Positions 8,301 through 17,641 of a stretch of 64,000 nucleotides of DNA are shown here, in pieces. Numbering within the stretch: the first letter of the stretch is position 1; every line of letters starts with the position of its first letter. Source of the DNA: Parapedobacter sp037190485 (GTDB lineage: Bacteria; Bacteroidota; Bacteroidia; Sphingobacteriales; Sphingobacteriaceae). The notes below the pieces were generated by a model. The model saw nothing but the letters and a program-made list of their open reading frames with translations. It had not been told where the DNA came from and did not search any database. Both the position numbers and the translations under genes were made by a program. The DNA lies in the NCBI GenBank assembly GCA_037190485.1, contig JBBCJB010000016.1, forward strand, positions 184,629 to 248,628. The letters run 5' to 3'.

Positions 8301-8776
8301 ACCTGATGTATGGCAACGTCAGCTTGTCAGTGAGCTTGCAGGGTTCGCAGGGCGGGCATATCTACAACATGTCAAGGGACGGCGGGAACAGCGGTAGGGC
8401 GCGCGTGCGTGGATACGCCTTCAGCAACGATTACTGGCATTCTGAAGCGCAACCGGGCGATGGCCTTACCCCACGCCCCAATGATGTGCCAACGGGCGGT
8501 AGGCGGCTGCCGAGCCAAGCCTTGCTGGATGAGGCCTCTTTTTTGAGGATAAACAACATCACGCTTTCCTACACGTTTGCAGACCGTATCTTCCAGAAAA
8601 TACAGGCAAATTCACTGCGGGTGTATGCCAGTGCGAACAATCCGTTCATTTTCACGAAAAATACGGCCTTTAACCCCGACGTGAGCATGAATGAGAATCC
8701 GCTGCAACCCGGTGTCGAGTCCAACAACTACCCGTTGCCAAAGAGTTTCATCTTGGGGATCAATTTGGCGTTTTAA
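5366..8776 (+). CDS. SusC/RagA TonB-linked outer membrane transporter with STN domain
   Basis: The start at ATG 5366 gives MKNYLLSRWRAIL and a signal peptide; an upstream extension to 5291 adds no recognisable sequence. Domains: STN (about residues 50-105, ITLNVRKAGLKQVFTTIEKQTGY), carboxypeptidase-D-like regulatory domain (about 140-220, VNGRVTDESQQPLDGVTVTVKG), TonB box region DEVVVVGYGTTKRQDLTGSVASV, plug (about 230-345, with LLGKVAGVQV, RVRGIGSI, DILKDASATAIYGSRGSNGVIIV), then a beta-barrel ending ILGINLAF. At 1136 residues it is normal in size. The STN domain marks it as the signalling partner of the FecR encoded upstream. With SusD (8804) it imports the glycan processed by the two GH92 enzymes downstream. 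Confidence 0.97.
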   Translation: MKNYLLSRWRAILSATNHQLFLVMRTTAILLLLGTMHLSATTMSQTITLNVRKAGLKQVFTTIEKQTGYAVLYSDEAIAGIAPIDVSASKMPLETFLNNVLVPVNLSYRIDGTSIFIKLDGRPLKAKASVPIPIAAPQRIVNGRVTDESQQPLDGVTVTVKGTTAVTTTDASGSYQVQVPEGGAVLVFTNIGYKVSEVPIANRQRVDVTLAVAVSDLDEVVVVGYGTTKRQDLTGSVASVSAAQFKDLAVSRIDQALLGKVAGVQVKTATGEPGAAPQIRVRGIGSISAGVTPLYVVDGFPTDNIETLNPNDIESLDILKDASATAIYGSRGSNGVIIVNTKRGKAGKLMLNFDSYYGVQHILKKPEMKNSIEQAQFFLDGMRNANLDRGNDVSGDPTKWGSPVPQVIMDVLEGRNTTDEDALDGILQAAPQQQYQLSASGGSENVRFTLSGEYMKQDGIIVNSGFERYSFRTNIDGKINDRLTLKANFNPSFTNKRALPSTGVCCLGSGIVAAAMNIHNFRPLRDANGNFTNYDGLSDMAAVYNPLAVAMETQVGQRRLRLLGNLSAEYRITDDLSFNVLLGGNFNNDKGFIFRPSQPYFFNEPAAGSDDAEMNVNWLNEYLLNYSKSFGDKHHFTAVAGYTIQQEWGELNFLTSDRFPNNLVPTLNAVSGIFTGGGSERYEWSILSYLGRVNYNFLSKYYLTASIRTDGSSRFGRDNKYGLFPSFALAWRLSDENFLKSLAFLNDWKMRVSYGETGNNNIGNYAHLATIRYEKYAFGGNAVGGFSLNNLANPSLTWEKQRSANIGTDISLFDRRLNVVIDYFRSQNTNLLLNVAIPGTTGFSNALQNIGKVQNTGWEFVVNSQNLRGRLQWSTDFNVSMYRNKVLELGPGGDPIYSGNNVTMIGKPIGMFFGFLTDGIFMNAEELSQGPIFNPGGAAQTRAGDIRFVDMNGDNIINSADNTIMGSPYPDFYYGMTNNLMYGNVSLSVSLQGSQGGHIYNMSRDGGNSGRARVRGYAFSNDYWHSEAQPGDGLTPRPNDVPTGGRRLPSQALLDEASFLRINNITLSYTFADRIFQKIQANSLRVYASANNPFIFTKNTAFNPDVSMNENPLQPGVESNNYPLPKSFILGINLAF

Positions 8777-8803
8777 TGATAGTCTTCAATAAACTTGATT
8801 GAA

Positions 8804-10252
8804 ATGAAAAATATACGGAATAACGTATTGTTAATGATCGTGCTGACGATCGCATCCTGCGGCGACGGTTTTATCGAACGCGATCCGATTTCGACCGTGA
8901 ACATGGATAATCTATATAAAACCGACAAGGACTTCCAAGATGCCGTACTGGGCTGCTATGCGGTGCTACGCGAACAATACAAGAGTTTCTGGGAGCTTAC
9001 CGATTTGCGTAGCGACGATTCCTGGCATCAGCTTGGTAACGATTCGAGAAGGATTTCTTACGATAATTTCACGATGGATCCCAATGTGGCCTCGTTGAGG
9101 AACAATTGGCTGAACTATTATAAGATCATCAACCTGGCGAACATGGTGCTGGCCCGGATCGATGAGGCCGATCCGTCGTTGGTGACCAACAAGACCCGTC
9201 ATATCGGCGAAGCCCGCTTTATACGGGCGTTGGCGTACTTTGACTTGGTGAGGTTGTTCGGCGATGTACCGATGCCTTTGAAGCCGTTGACCATCGCCGA
9301 GTCCTATACGACAGGTCGGACGGCGGTAAGCAGCGTATACAACGAGGTGATTATCCCGGATTTTGCTTTCGCTGCCGAGAGCTTGCCGCCGGGCTATACC
9401 GGAGCTGACGTTGGCCGGGCCACCAAAGGGGCGGCAACGGCGCTTCTTGGCAAGGTCTACATGACCATCCGCGACTTCCCGAAGGCCGAGGCGGAGTTGC
9501 TCAAGGTTACCGGGATGGGGTATAGATTGCTCGATGACTACAACGAGCTGTTCGATTACGCGAAAGACGAGCATCATAGCGAATACATTTTCGATATCGA
9601 GTATGAGGCTGGGCTAGGGGGGCTCGGAAGCCCGTTCACGAACAATTTCATGCCGAAGTCCGTCGGCGGTACGGCCGAAGCCTATTTCGGTCTGATTGGC
9701 GGGGCCGAGGAACTGAACCAGCCCACGCAGGATCTGTTGGATGCCTTTGAACCCGGCGATCTTCGGAAGGACGTGACCGGCATCGGGAACGGCGGATTTA
9801 CCGATGAGACGGGCGCAACGCATCGGTGGGTGGCCATGCACACCTTTACCAAGAAGTACGTCACGCGGATCACCACGCATCACGATAGCCCGGTCAATTG
9901 GAAAGTGATCCGTTATGCAGATGTGCTCCTGTTGTATGCCGAAGCGCTCAACGAAAACGGCAAAACGGCGCAGGCACTCGGTTACCTGAATGAGATCCGC
10001 AGGCGCGCGAATTTGGCGGCGTACGTGGATCTGGATCAGGCAACGGCGCGCGAGCGTATCTGGCATGAGCGGCGCGTAGAACTTGCTATGGAAGGGCAGC
10101 GCTGGTTTGACCTATTGCGCACGGGGCGTGCATCAGCCGTCATGGCCAAATTCGGCATGAAGGAATACATGACCGTTTTCCCCATTCCGCTTGGCGAAAT
10201 CCGGGTAATCAACAACGAAAACGTTCTTTATCAGAATCCCGGCTACAATTGA
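8804..10252 (+). CDS. SusD/RagB surface glycan-binding lipoprotein
   Basis: Translation from ATG 8804 gives MKNIRNNVLLMIVLTIASCGDGF, a lipoprotein signal with the lipobox IASC. The body has typical SusD features: an N-terminal TPR region (IINLANMVLARIDEADP, GEARFIRALAYFDLVRLFGDVPM) and a conserved C-terminal block (VIRYADVLLLYAEALNENG, LNEIRRRANL, IWHERRVELAMEGQRWFDLLRTG). It caps the SusC barrel at 5366, 27 bases upstream, and binds the substrate at the cell surface. A frame extension to a TTG at 8795 is possible but adds only three residues. Confidence 0.96.
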   Translation: MKNIRNNVLLMIVLTIASCGDGFIERDPISTVNMDNLYKTDKDFQDAVLGCYAVLREQYKSFWELTDLRSDDSWHQLGNDSRRISYDNFTMDPNVASLRNNWLNYYKIINLANMVLARIDEADPSLVTNKTRHIGEARFIRALAYFDLVRLFGDVPMPLKPLTIAESYTTGRTAVSSVYNEVIIPDFAFAAESLPPGYTGADVGRATKGAATALLGKVYMTIRDFPKAEAELLKVTGMGYRLLDDYNELFDYAKDEHHSEYIFDIEYEAGLGGLGSPFTNNFMPKSVGGTAEAYFGLIGGAEELNQPTQDLLDAFEPGDLRKDVTGIGNGGFTDETGATHRWVAMHTFTKKYVTRITTHHDSPVNWKVIRYADVLLLYAEALNENGKTAQALGYLNEIRRRANLAAYVDLDQATARERIWHERRVELAMEGQRWFDLLRTGRASAVMAKFGMKEYMTVFPIPLGEIRVINNENVLYQNPGYN

Positions 10253-10296
10253 GAGCGTGGTACTGGTTTTTTATTATAGTTAAATAACACACTGCG

Positions 10297-12579
10297 ATGA
10301 GCGTGAAAAATATAAAGTTAACGATTGTGCTGTTGCAGGTCGTTATGTTGCAGCTTTTGGGCGTATCCGGTCTTTATGCGCAAAATGGCAAGGATTTCGT
10401 GGACTATATCGATCCCAACATCGGTACCGTGGCGCCATTGCTGAACATGAATAGGCCGGTGGTGCATCTCCCCAACCAGTTGATCAGGGTGTTCCCTACG
10501 CAACACGATTACCTGGATATGCAACTTACCGCGTTTCCGATGACGACGTTGAATGTGATAACGCCACAATACGTATTCGGCATCAAACCGTCTACGGGCG
10601 CATTGCTCGATACGGGTTGGTATCGCAGGCTGAACTACGACCACGATTTTGAGGTAACCAGGCCGTGGTATTATTCGGCTTTGCTGACCGACGAAAACAT
10701 ACGCGTTGAATTCACGGCGGGTGCACGGGCGGGTATTTACCGATTCACCTTCCCGGAAGGGGTCGAGAAAAACCTCCATCTATCGAATTACTACGCGGGA
10801 GGCGAATACGGATTGGTGGATGGCCACGCGGTGGTGGGCACCGAGCTGGTCAGCGATCCGCACCATAACCAATCGGGAAAGGCTTACCTCTACGGTGTTT
10901 TCTCGGGTTCGCCGACCATGGGCACCAAAGAAGGGGATAAGAATTTCGGTCGGTATACCGTATCGAGCGTTCCTGAGGAACCGTATAGGATGGCCGGTCG
11001 GCGGGCCTGGGCGAGCTACGGCAGCGAACACGACAACGCGGTCGAATTCCGCTACGCGATTTCGTTCATCAGCCAGGAACAAGCCAAGCGGAATTTCGAA
11101 CAGGAGGTCGCGGCGGTTCCTTTTGAAGACTTGAAGAAGAACGGGGAGTCGATATGGGCCAAGACGGTGGGGCAGATCCGCGTGGAAGGCGGTACGGAGG
11201 CGCAACGCCGCAGTTTCTACACCGCGCTTTACCGTACCTACGTGCGGATGATCGACATCACCGAACAGGGCAAATACTTCAGTGGATTTGACGGACAGGT
11301 GCATCCGGACGACCGTCCCTTTTACACCGAGGACTATACGTGGGGAAACCATCCCGCGATGCACCCGCTGCGGTGTATCCTGAATCCGCAAGGCGAGGCC
11401 GATATGCTGCAGTCTTACGTGCGCATGTACGAACAGAGTGGCTGGATGCCCGAGTACCCGAAGCATTTCGGCGACCGCGAGGGGATGTTCGCTTTCCATT
11501 CGGCGGTGATGTTCCTGGATGCCTATCGCAAAGGCATCCGAGATTTCGATGCCGAAAAGGCATTTGAGGGGATACTGAAGAACGCGGAACGGGCCACCAT
11601 GCTGCCATTCAGGAATGGTCCGCGCGGGGGGCTGGAAGATTTCTATGACGAAAACGGCTACTATCCGGCGTTGCATCCCGGTGAGCCGGAAACGGACCCT
11701 TTCGCCGCCGCGAAACGTGGCCAACGGCGTTCATCCGTAGCCGTGACGTTGGCGCACAGTTACGACGACTGGGCATTGGCCGAGTTTGCAGAAGAGCTGG
11801 GCAAACCGGACGTTGCCAAACGGTTTGCCCCCAAGGCAAAAAACTACCGCAACTTATGGAAGGAAGATATCGGTATGTTCATGCCCAAGGATGCCAACAA
11901 GCAGTGGATACACATCGACCCGAAATTCGATGGGGGCTCGCACGGATTCGATTACTACAACGAGAACAACGGTTGGAGCTACCTCTGGCATGTACAGCAC
12001 GATATCCCCGGGTTGATGGCCCTGATGGGGGGCAGGGAAGGCATGGAAGCCAAACTCGACCGGTTGTTTACCGAAGGGATGGGCAGGCCGAAGCCTGATT
12101 TTTGGGCCAAGTTTGCCAACTCGACCGGCATGATCGGCCAGTTTTCGATCGGTAACCAGGTAACCTACCACATCCCCTACCTCTTCAATTTCACCGACTC
12201 GCCCTGGAAGACACAGAAGTATACGCGATTGATCCTCGATACGTGGTTCAAGGACGATATTTTCGGGGTACCCGGTGATGAAGACGGTGGCGCGCTTTCG
12301 TCGTTCGTGGTTTTCACGGCCATGGGCTTTTACCCAGTGACAGCGGGCGTACCCGCCTATACGATAACGAGTCCGGTTTTCAGTAAGGTGAGCATTGCAC
12401 TCGACAATGGCAACACGTTTACGGTAGTGGCCGAAGGGGCGTCGCGCACCAATAAATATATCCAATCTGCCAAGCTGAACGGCAAGGTGCTCGATTCGCT
12501 CTGGTTTTCACACGCGCAACTTATGGACGGAGGTACGTTGGAACTGATCCTAGGACCCGAAATCCCTGGACGGAAATAA
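10297..12579 (+). CDS. GH92-family exo-alpha-mannosidase-like glycosidase, secreted
   Basis: The 760-residue product has a cleavable signal peptide (ending near LLGVSGLYAQ) and a GH92 fold: N-terminal lectin-like part beginning FVDYIDPNIGT, a catalytic (alpha/alpha)6 barrel with the general-acid motif YNENNGWSYLWHVQHD (canonical YxExNxWxYxWxxPHD) and the base-side motif GVPGDEDGGALSSFVVFTAMGFYPV (canonical GNEDxGQMSAWYVFSAxGFYPV). Known GH92 enzymes are calcium-dependent inverting exo-alpha-mannosidases. Here the first substrate region HLPNQLIRVFP replaces the usual GHTxPGAxxPFGM block, and N, Q and W of the base motif are changed, so specificity may differ. It is one of a tandem pair. Confidence 0.9.
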   Translation: MSVKNIKLTIVLLQVVMLQLLGVSGLYAQNGKDFVDYIDPNIGTVAPLLNMNRPVVHLPNQLIRVFPTQHDYLDMQLTAFPMTTLNVITPQYVFGIKPSTGALLDTGWYRRLNYDHDFEVTRPWYYSALLTDENIRVEFTAGARAGIYRFTFPEGVEKNLHLSNYYAGGEYGLVDGHAVVGTELVSDPHHNQSGKAYLYGVFSGSPTMGTKEGDKNFGRYTVSSVPEEPYRMAGRRAWASYGSEHDNAVEFRYAISFISQEQAKRNFEQEVAAVPFEDLKKNGESIWAKTVGQIRVEGGTEAQRRSFYTALYRTYVRMIDITEQGKYFSGFDGQVHPDDRPFYTEDYTWGNHPAMHPLRCILNPQGEADMLQSYVRMYEQSGWMPEYPKHFGDREGMFAFHSAVMFLDAYRKGIRDFDAEKAFEGILKNAERATMLPFRNGPRGGLEDFYDENGYYPALHPGEPETDPFAAAKRGQRRSSVAVTLAHSYDDWALAEFAEELGKPDVAKRFAPKAKNYRNLWKEDIGMFMPKDANKQWIHIDPKFDGGSHGFDYYNENNGWSYLWHVQHDIPGLMALMGGREGMEAKLDRLFTEGMGRPKPDFWAKFANSTGMIGQFSIGNQVTYHIPYLFNFTDSPWKTQKYTRLILDTWFKDDIFGVPGDEDGGALSSFVVFTAMGFYPVTAGVPAYTITSPVFSKVSIALDNGNTFTVVAEGASRTNKYIQSAKLNGKVLDSLWFSHAQLMDGGTLELILGPEIPGRK

Positions 12580-12601
12580 GTCGGTACATAAAAAAAACAG
12601 T

Positions 12602-14872
12602 ATGGTTTTCTTGAAAAATGGCGGATCAAAAGGCCAGGCGCTTTTGATGCTTTGGATGGTCGTGTCTTGCAATCCAAGCGAGACAACGCAATCACCTATT
12701 GACTACATCGATCCAACGATCGGCAACGTTGCACCGCTGCTCAATCCCAACAGGCCGGTGGTACACCTGCCCAACCAGCTGATCCGCGTTTTCCCGACGC
12801 AGCATGATTACCTGGATATGCAGCTGACCGCATTTCCGATGACCACGTTGAACGTGATCACGCCACAGTATGTTTTTGGCATCAAGCCTTCGGTAGGTGC
12901 ATTGCTCGATACGGGCTGGAATCGGAGGCTGAATTACGACCATGACTTCGAAGTAACCAGGCCGTGGTATTATTCGGCGTTGCTCACCGATGAGGATATC
13001 CGAGTCGAATTCACCGCGGGCGCAAGAACGGGCATCTATCGATTTACGTTTCCGGAGGGCGTCGAGAAGAATCTGCACCTATCCAATTACTATGAGGGTG
13101 GCGCGTACGCATTGCTGGATGGATACGCGGTCGTAGGGACCGAACAGGTGAACGATCCGCACCACCAACAGCGGGGGCAGGCCTACCTCTACGGGGCTTT
13201 CTCTGGCAGCCCGGAGCTGGGTACCAAACCAGGAGACAAGGATTTCGGGCGCTACTCGGTTTTGGGGCCGGTAGCGGCGCCGAAGCCGATGGACGGCCAA
13301 CGGGCGTGGGCAACCTATGCGGCAAGCGAGGGCAACGTCGTTGAGTTCAAATACGCGATTTCCTTCATCAGCGCCGAACAGGCGAAGCGGAATTTCGATG
13401 CCGAGGTGGCCAAGGCGACCTTTGACGCGGTAAGGGACGAAGGCCAGTCGATCTGGGCGAAGACCGTGGGGCAGATCCAGGTAGAAGGGGGCACGGAGGC
13501 CCAGCGGCGCACGTTCTACACGGCGCTTTACCGCACCTATGTGCGTATGATTGACATCACTGAACAAGGCCGGTATTTCAGCGGGTTCGACGGCCAGGTA
13601 CACGCGGATGAACGCCCGTTTTATACGGAAGACTACACCTGGGGCAACTTTCCGGCCATGCATCCGCTGCGTTGCATCCTGAATCCGAAGGGGCAGGCGG
13701 ATATGCTGCAATCGTACGTGCGCATGTATGAGCAAGGCGGTTGGATGCCGGAGTACCCGAAGCATTTCGGCGATCGCGAAGGGATGTTCGGCTTTCATTC
13801 GGCGGTCACTTTTCTGGATGCCTATCGCAAGGGAATCCGCGATTTCGATGTCGAAAAAGCGTTTGAGGGGATGCTCAAGAACGCCGAACAGGCGACGATG
13901 CTGCCCTCCCGGAATGGGCCGCGCGGTGCATTGGAAGATTTTTACGACAGCCGCGGTTACTACCCCGCATTGCATCCCGGCGAAGCGGAGACCGATCCGT
14001 TCGCGTTGGCGAAGCGCGGGCAGCGCCGGTCTGCCGTCGCGGTAACGCTGGCCCGTTCCTACGACGATTGGGCGTTGGCCGAGCTTGCCGATGAACTCGG
14101 CCATGAAGGGGTCGCGCGACGCTATGCGCCCAAGACCAAGAACTACGCCAACCTATGGCACGACGATATCGGCATGTTCATGCCGAAGGATGCCAATGGC
14201 CAGTGGATTCCCATAGACCCGAAGTTTGACGGCGAGCATGCCGGCAACGACTATTACAATGAAAACAACGGTTGGAGTTACCTGTGGCATGTGCAGCACG
14301 ATATACCGGGGTTGATGGCGCTGATGGGAGGCAAGCAGCAGCTGGAAGCCAAGTTGGATCAACTGTTTAGGGAGCCGTTGGGAAGGAGCAAGTACCAGTT
14401 TTGGTCGAAATTCCCGGATCAGACCGGGTTGATCGGCCAGTTCGCGATAGGCAACCAGGTAACCTATCACATTCCGTACCTCTTCAACTTTACCGATTCG
14501 CCTTGGAAGACGCAGAAGTACACCCGGCTGATCCTGGATACCTGGTTCCAGGACAATGTATTTGGCGTGCCAGGAGATGAAGATGGCGGGGCGCTTTCCG
14601 CCTTCGTGGTCTTCACGGCGATGGGTTTCTTCCCCGTTACGCCCGGTGTGCCGATGTACACCATTACCAGCCCGCTGTTCAGCAAGGTGTGTATCGCCCT
14701 AGCCAACGGCAAGACATTCACGCTGGTCGCGAAAGGGGCGTCTCGTACCAATAAGTACATCCAGGCCGCTCGCCTGAATGGGAAGGTGCTCGACTCGCTT
14801 TGGTTTTCGCATGACGAATTGATGGAAGGCGGGACCTTGGAACTCGAGATGGGCGAATCGCCGAAACGCTGA
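12602..14872 (+). CDS. GH92-family glycosidase, lipoprotein paralogue
   Basis: This 756-residue paralogue is nearly identical to the upstream enzyme over long blocks (for instance the stretch from RPVVHLPNQLIRVFP through the FGIKPS region), so the two arose by tandem duplication. It keeps YNENNGWSYLWHVQHD and GVPGDEDGGALSAFVVFTAMGFFPV. The N-terminus differs: it ends in the lipobox VVSC (residue about 24), predicting a lipid-anchored protein, whereas the first copy is soluble. The pair could act at the surface and in the periplasm on the same substrate. It begins 22 bases after the first copy and is probably co-transcribed. Confidence 0.9.
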   Translation: MVFLKNGGSKGQALLMLWMVVSCNPSETTQSPIDYIDPTIGNVAPLLNPNRPVVHLPNQLIRVFPTQHDYLDMQLTAFPMTTLNVITPQYVFGIKPSVGALLDTGWNRRLNYDHDFEVTRPWYYSALLTDEDIRVEFTAGARTGIYRFTFPEGVEKNLHLSNYYEGGAYALLDGYAVVGTEQVNDPHHQQRGQAYLYGAFSGSPELGTKPGDKDFGRYSVLGPVAAPKPMDGQRAWATYAASEGNVVEFKYAISFISAEQAKRNFDAEVAKATFDAVRDEGQSIWAKTVGQIQVEGGTEAQRRTFYTALYRTYVRMIDITEQGRYFSGFDGQVHADERPFYTEDYTWGNFPAMHPLRCILNPKGQADMLQSYVRMYEQGGWMPEYPKHFGDREGMFGFHSAVTFLDAYRKGIRDFDVEKAFEGMLKNAEQATMLPSRNGPRGALEDFYDSRGYYPALHPGEAETDPFALAKRGQRRSAVAVTLARSYDDWALAELADELGHEGVARRYAPKTKNYANLWHDDIGMFMPKDANGQWIPIDPKFDGEHAGNDYYNENNGWSYLWHVQHDIPGLMALMGGKQQLEAKLDQLFREPLGRSKYQFWSKFPDQTGLIGQFAIGNQVTYHIPYLFNFTDSPWKTQKYTRLILDTWFQDNVFGVPGDEDGGALSAFVVFTAMGFFPVTPGVPMYTITSPLFSKVCIALANGKTFTLVAKGASRTNKYIQAARLNGKVLDSLWFSHDELMEGGTLELEMGESPKR

Positions 14873-14926
14873 ATGCGTTGGCGAACGATGGGTTTTTTTA
14901 TTGAAATCGAAAAAACATAGTTAATC

Positions 14927-16708
14927 ATGAGTTGGACGCAAGAGGTCAACCCACTGGGCAATATTGCCCTTTCGGCACTGGTTGCCGTGATACCGATCAT
15001 ATTTCTGTTCTGGGCGCTGATTATCAAGAAGATGAAGGGCTATTTGGCAAGTATTTCAGCTACGTTGATTACGCTGGTGATCGCGATAGCCATCTATGGG
15101 ATGCCGGTCGACTTGGCTTTGCTCTCCACAGGGCATGGCGTGCTGTATGGGCTGTTCCCCATTTGCTGGATCGTCATTTCGGCCGTATTCTTATTCAACA
15201 TCACCGTCAAAAGCGGGCAGTTCGAAGTCATCAAGCACTTCATGGCCGGCATTACCGACGATAGGCGATTGCAGGCGCTGATCATCGCTTTTTCGTTCGG
15301 TTCGTTTTTGGAAGGGACCGCAGGGTTCGGCGCGCCCGTGGCGATTACGGCCGCCATGCTGGTGGGGCTGGGTTTCAATCCGCTCTACGCCGCGGGGATC
15401 TGCCTGATCGCCAATACGGCACCTGTGGCATTTGGCGCGATCGGCACGCCGATATTGGTGGCGTCGCAGGTTTCAGGCATCCCTGAGATGGCGATTTCGC
15501 AAATCGTAGGGCGCTCGTTGCCCGTGTTATCGTTATTGGTGCCCTTGTACCTCGTGGTGTTGATGGCCGGGTTCAGGAGGGCGATGGAGGTGTGGCCGGC
15601 GGTTTTGGTCACGGGCGGTTCGTTTGCCGGGTTGCAATGGTTTTCATCGAATTACCTAGGGCCTAGCCTGCCCGATATCATTTCGGGAATCGGCTCGATA
15701 GTCTGTTTGGTCGTTTTCCTCAGGTTTTGGAAACCCAAGCAAACCTGGCGGTTCAAGAATGAACCGATACCCACCCAATCGACCGATCATGCGTACTCCA
15801 CCGGAGAGATTTTCAGGGCTTGGTCGCCTTTCATCATCCTGACCGTGATGATGATCGCGTGGGGTATCCAGCCTGTCAAGGCAGCGCTCAACCATTGGGG
15901 GATGGTTGAGCTCGAGATTCCGGGCTTGCACAACGTCATCCATAGCGCGGAAGGGAAGGCCATGCCGCATATCTTCCGGTTCAACTACCTGTCTGCGGCA
16001 GGGACGGCGATCCTTATTTCGGCATTGATTTCCATGCCGCTGATCGGTGTGGGGTTAAGGCAAGGAGCCCGGGTATTCGCGGATACCCTGAAGCAACTGA
16101 AGTTCCCGATAATCACGGTGGGCTCGGTTTTGGGTTTTGCGTATGTGCTGAACGATTCGGGGATGACCATCAGTATGGCCAACGTGTTGGCGTCAACGGG
16201 TAGCCTTTTCCCGTTTTTCGCGCCCGTTTTAGGCTGGCTGGGTGTTTTCATCACCGGTTCGGATACGTCGGCCAATGCACTTTTCGGTAAACTGCAGGCA
16301 GCAACGGCCGCTTCCATCGGCGTCGATCCGGTCGTGACGGTTGGGGCGAACGTGTCAGGGGGGGTAGTGGGTAAAATGATTTCTCCGCAGTCGATTGCCG
16401 TTGCCGCGGCGGCTGGCGGGCTGGTGGGCCGGGAGTCTGAATTGTTCCGTTTTACGGTGAAGCACAGCTTCATCATGTTGCTGTTCATTTGCGTCGTGGT
16501 TTTCGTGCAGGCCTATGTCTTGGCGTGGCTGATTCCGGAATACACGATGTTGCATGAGCAAGGGGCGACGGCACCCCCTAACATCGCATTGGGTTATGTA
16601 TACTTGGTGGTTTTTGCCGGTTTGCTTGCCTTGATCGCATTCGGGATACGTTTGTCATCAACGTCTCGCAGGTCATCCAATCCACTTGAACATCGGATAA
16701 CGAAATGA
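14927..16708 (+). CDS. L-lactate permease-family (LctP/GlcA type) transporter
   Basis: The 593-residue protein has about 13-14 predicted membrane spans and the hallmarks of the lactate permease family: LFPICWIVISAVFLFNITVKSGQFEVIK, FSFGSFLEGTAGFGAPVAITAAMLVGLGF, ANTAPVAFGAIGTPI, and near the C-terminus FITGSDTSANALFGKLQ and VGANVSGGVVGKMISPQSIAVA. Characterised members import L- and D-lactate and glycolate with protons. Here it is followed by tartronate semialdehyde reductase and glycerate kinase, so D-glycerate, another short 2-hydroxy acid, is a reasonable cargo (inference). It lies 54 bases after the second GH92 gene. Confidence 0.93.
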   Translation: MSWTQEVNPLGNIALSALVAVIPIIFLFWALIIKKMKGYLASISATLITLVIAIAIYGMPVDLALLSTGHGVLYGLFPICWIVISAVFLFNITVKSGQFEVIKHFMAGITDDRRLQALIIAFSFGSFLEGTAGFGAPVAITAAMLVGLGFNPLYAAGICLIANTAPVAFGAIGTPILVASQVSGIPEMAISQIVGRSLPVLSLLVPLYLVVLMAGFRRAMEVWPAVLVTGGSFAGLQWFSSNYLGPSLPDIISGIGSIVCLVVFLRFWKPKQTWRFKNEPIPTQSTDHAYSTGEIFRAWSPFIILTVMMIAWGIQPVKAALNHWGMVELEIPGLHNVIHSAEGKAMPHIFRFNYLSAAGTAILISALISMPLIGVGLRQGARVFADTLKQLKFPIITVGSVLGFAYVLNDSGMTISMANVLASTGSLFPFFAPVLGWLGVFITGSDTSANALFGKLQAATAASIGVDPVVTVGANVSGGVVGKMISPQSIAVAAAAGGLVGRESELFRFTVKHSFIMLLFICVVVFVQAYVLAWLIPEYTMLHEQGATAPPNIALGYVYLVVFAGLLALIAFGIRLSSTSRRSSNPLEHRITK

Positions 16709-16743
16709 ATGGGCCCCGGCGGGGTTTCCAAAAACGAAAAGAT

Positions 16744-17628
16744 ATGGAAAATAAAAAAATAGGTTTCATAGGCCTGGGCATCATGGGCAAGCCGATGGCG
16801 CTCAATTTGGTGAAGGCTGGCTATCCACTTGCGGTATGCCGGCAAAGCGGGGCCGCCGCCGCGTTGGGCGAGGCGGGGGCGGAGCTGTATGACGGCTATC
16901 GCGCCGTCGCGGCGGCGAGCGATATCGTGATCACGATGCTGCCCGATTCGCCCCAGGTGGAAGCGGTGGCGCTGGGTGCGGGCGGCGTGATCGAAGGCAT
17001 GCGCGATGGCGGGCTGTTCATCGACATGTCTACCGTATTGCCCGCGGTTTCGCGGAAGATCTACGGCGCATTCGAAGGAAAGGGCATCGCCGTGCTAGAT
17101 GCCCCCGTTTCCGGCGGCCAGGTCGGCGCCGAAAACGCCTCGTTGTCCATCATGGTCGGCGGTACGGCGGAAGCTTTCGGTCAGGCCCTGCCGGTATTGG
17201 GCGCGATGGGCAAGAACATCGTCCACATGGGCGAGGCGGGCGCTGGCCAGGTGGCCAAGGCTTGCAACCAGCTGATCGTGGGCATGACCATACAGGCTGT
17301 CGCCGAGGCATTCACGCTGGCCAGGAAATCGAGCGTGGACCTGGCCCGCCTTCGGGAGGTGCTGTTGGGTGGGTTTGCGCAGAGCCGGATATTGGACCTG
17401 CATGGGCAGCGGATGATCGATCGGAACTTCGCGCCGGGATTCAAGTTGAAGTTGCACCGCAAGGACATGGACATTGTCTTGCAAACGGGCAAGGATCTTT
17501 CCGTTCCGTTGTACGGTGCGGCACAGGTGGCCGCGCACATGGACGGCGCGATGGCGTCAGGCAACGGCGAACTCGATCACAGCGCATTGGCGTTGTTATT
17601 GGAAACTTTTGCTAATTTTACCGCATAA
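16744..17628 (+). CDS. garR: 2-hydroxy-3-oxopropionate (tartronate semialdehyde) reductase
   Basis: A beta-hydroxyacid dehydrogenase of 294 residues with the NAD(P) motif GFIGLGIMGKPMA (residues 7-19), the substrate motif DAPVSGGQVGAENASLSIMVGG, and the catalytic lysine region GAGQVAKACNQLIVG. It interconverts tartronate semialdehyde and D-glycerate. The start at 16744 gives MENKKIGFIG, the usual family N-terminus; the upstream ATG at 16705 overlaps the permease stop codon and would add 13 unconserved residues. It lies 13 bases before glycerate kinase. Other members of this fold (3-hydroxyisobutyrate dehydrogenase) are possible but less likely in this context. Confidence 0.87.
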   Translation: MENKKIGFIGLGIMGKPMALNLVKAGYPLAVCRQSGAAAALGEAGAELYDGYRAVAAASDIVITMLPDSPQVEAVALGAGGVIEGMRDGGLFIDMSTVLPAVSRKIYGAFEGKGIAVLDAPVSGGQVGAENASLSIMVGGTAEAFGQALPVLGAMGKNIVHMGEAGAGQVAKACNQLIVGMTIQAVAEAFTLARKSSVDLARLREVLLGGFAQSRILDLHGQRMIDRNFAPGFKLKLHRKDMDIVLQTGKDLSVPLYGAAQVAAHMDGAMASGNGELDHSALALLLETFANFTA

Positions 17629-17641
17629 TCGGTTTTTTCCC

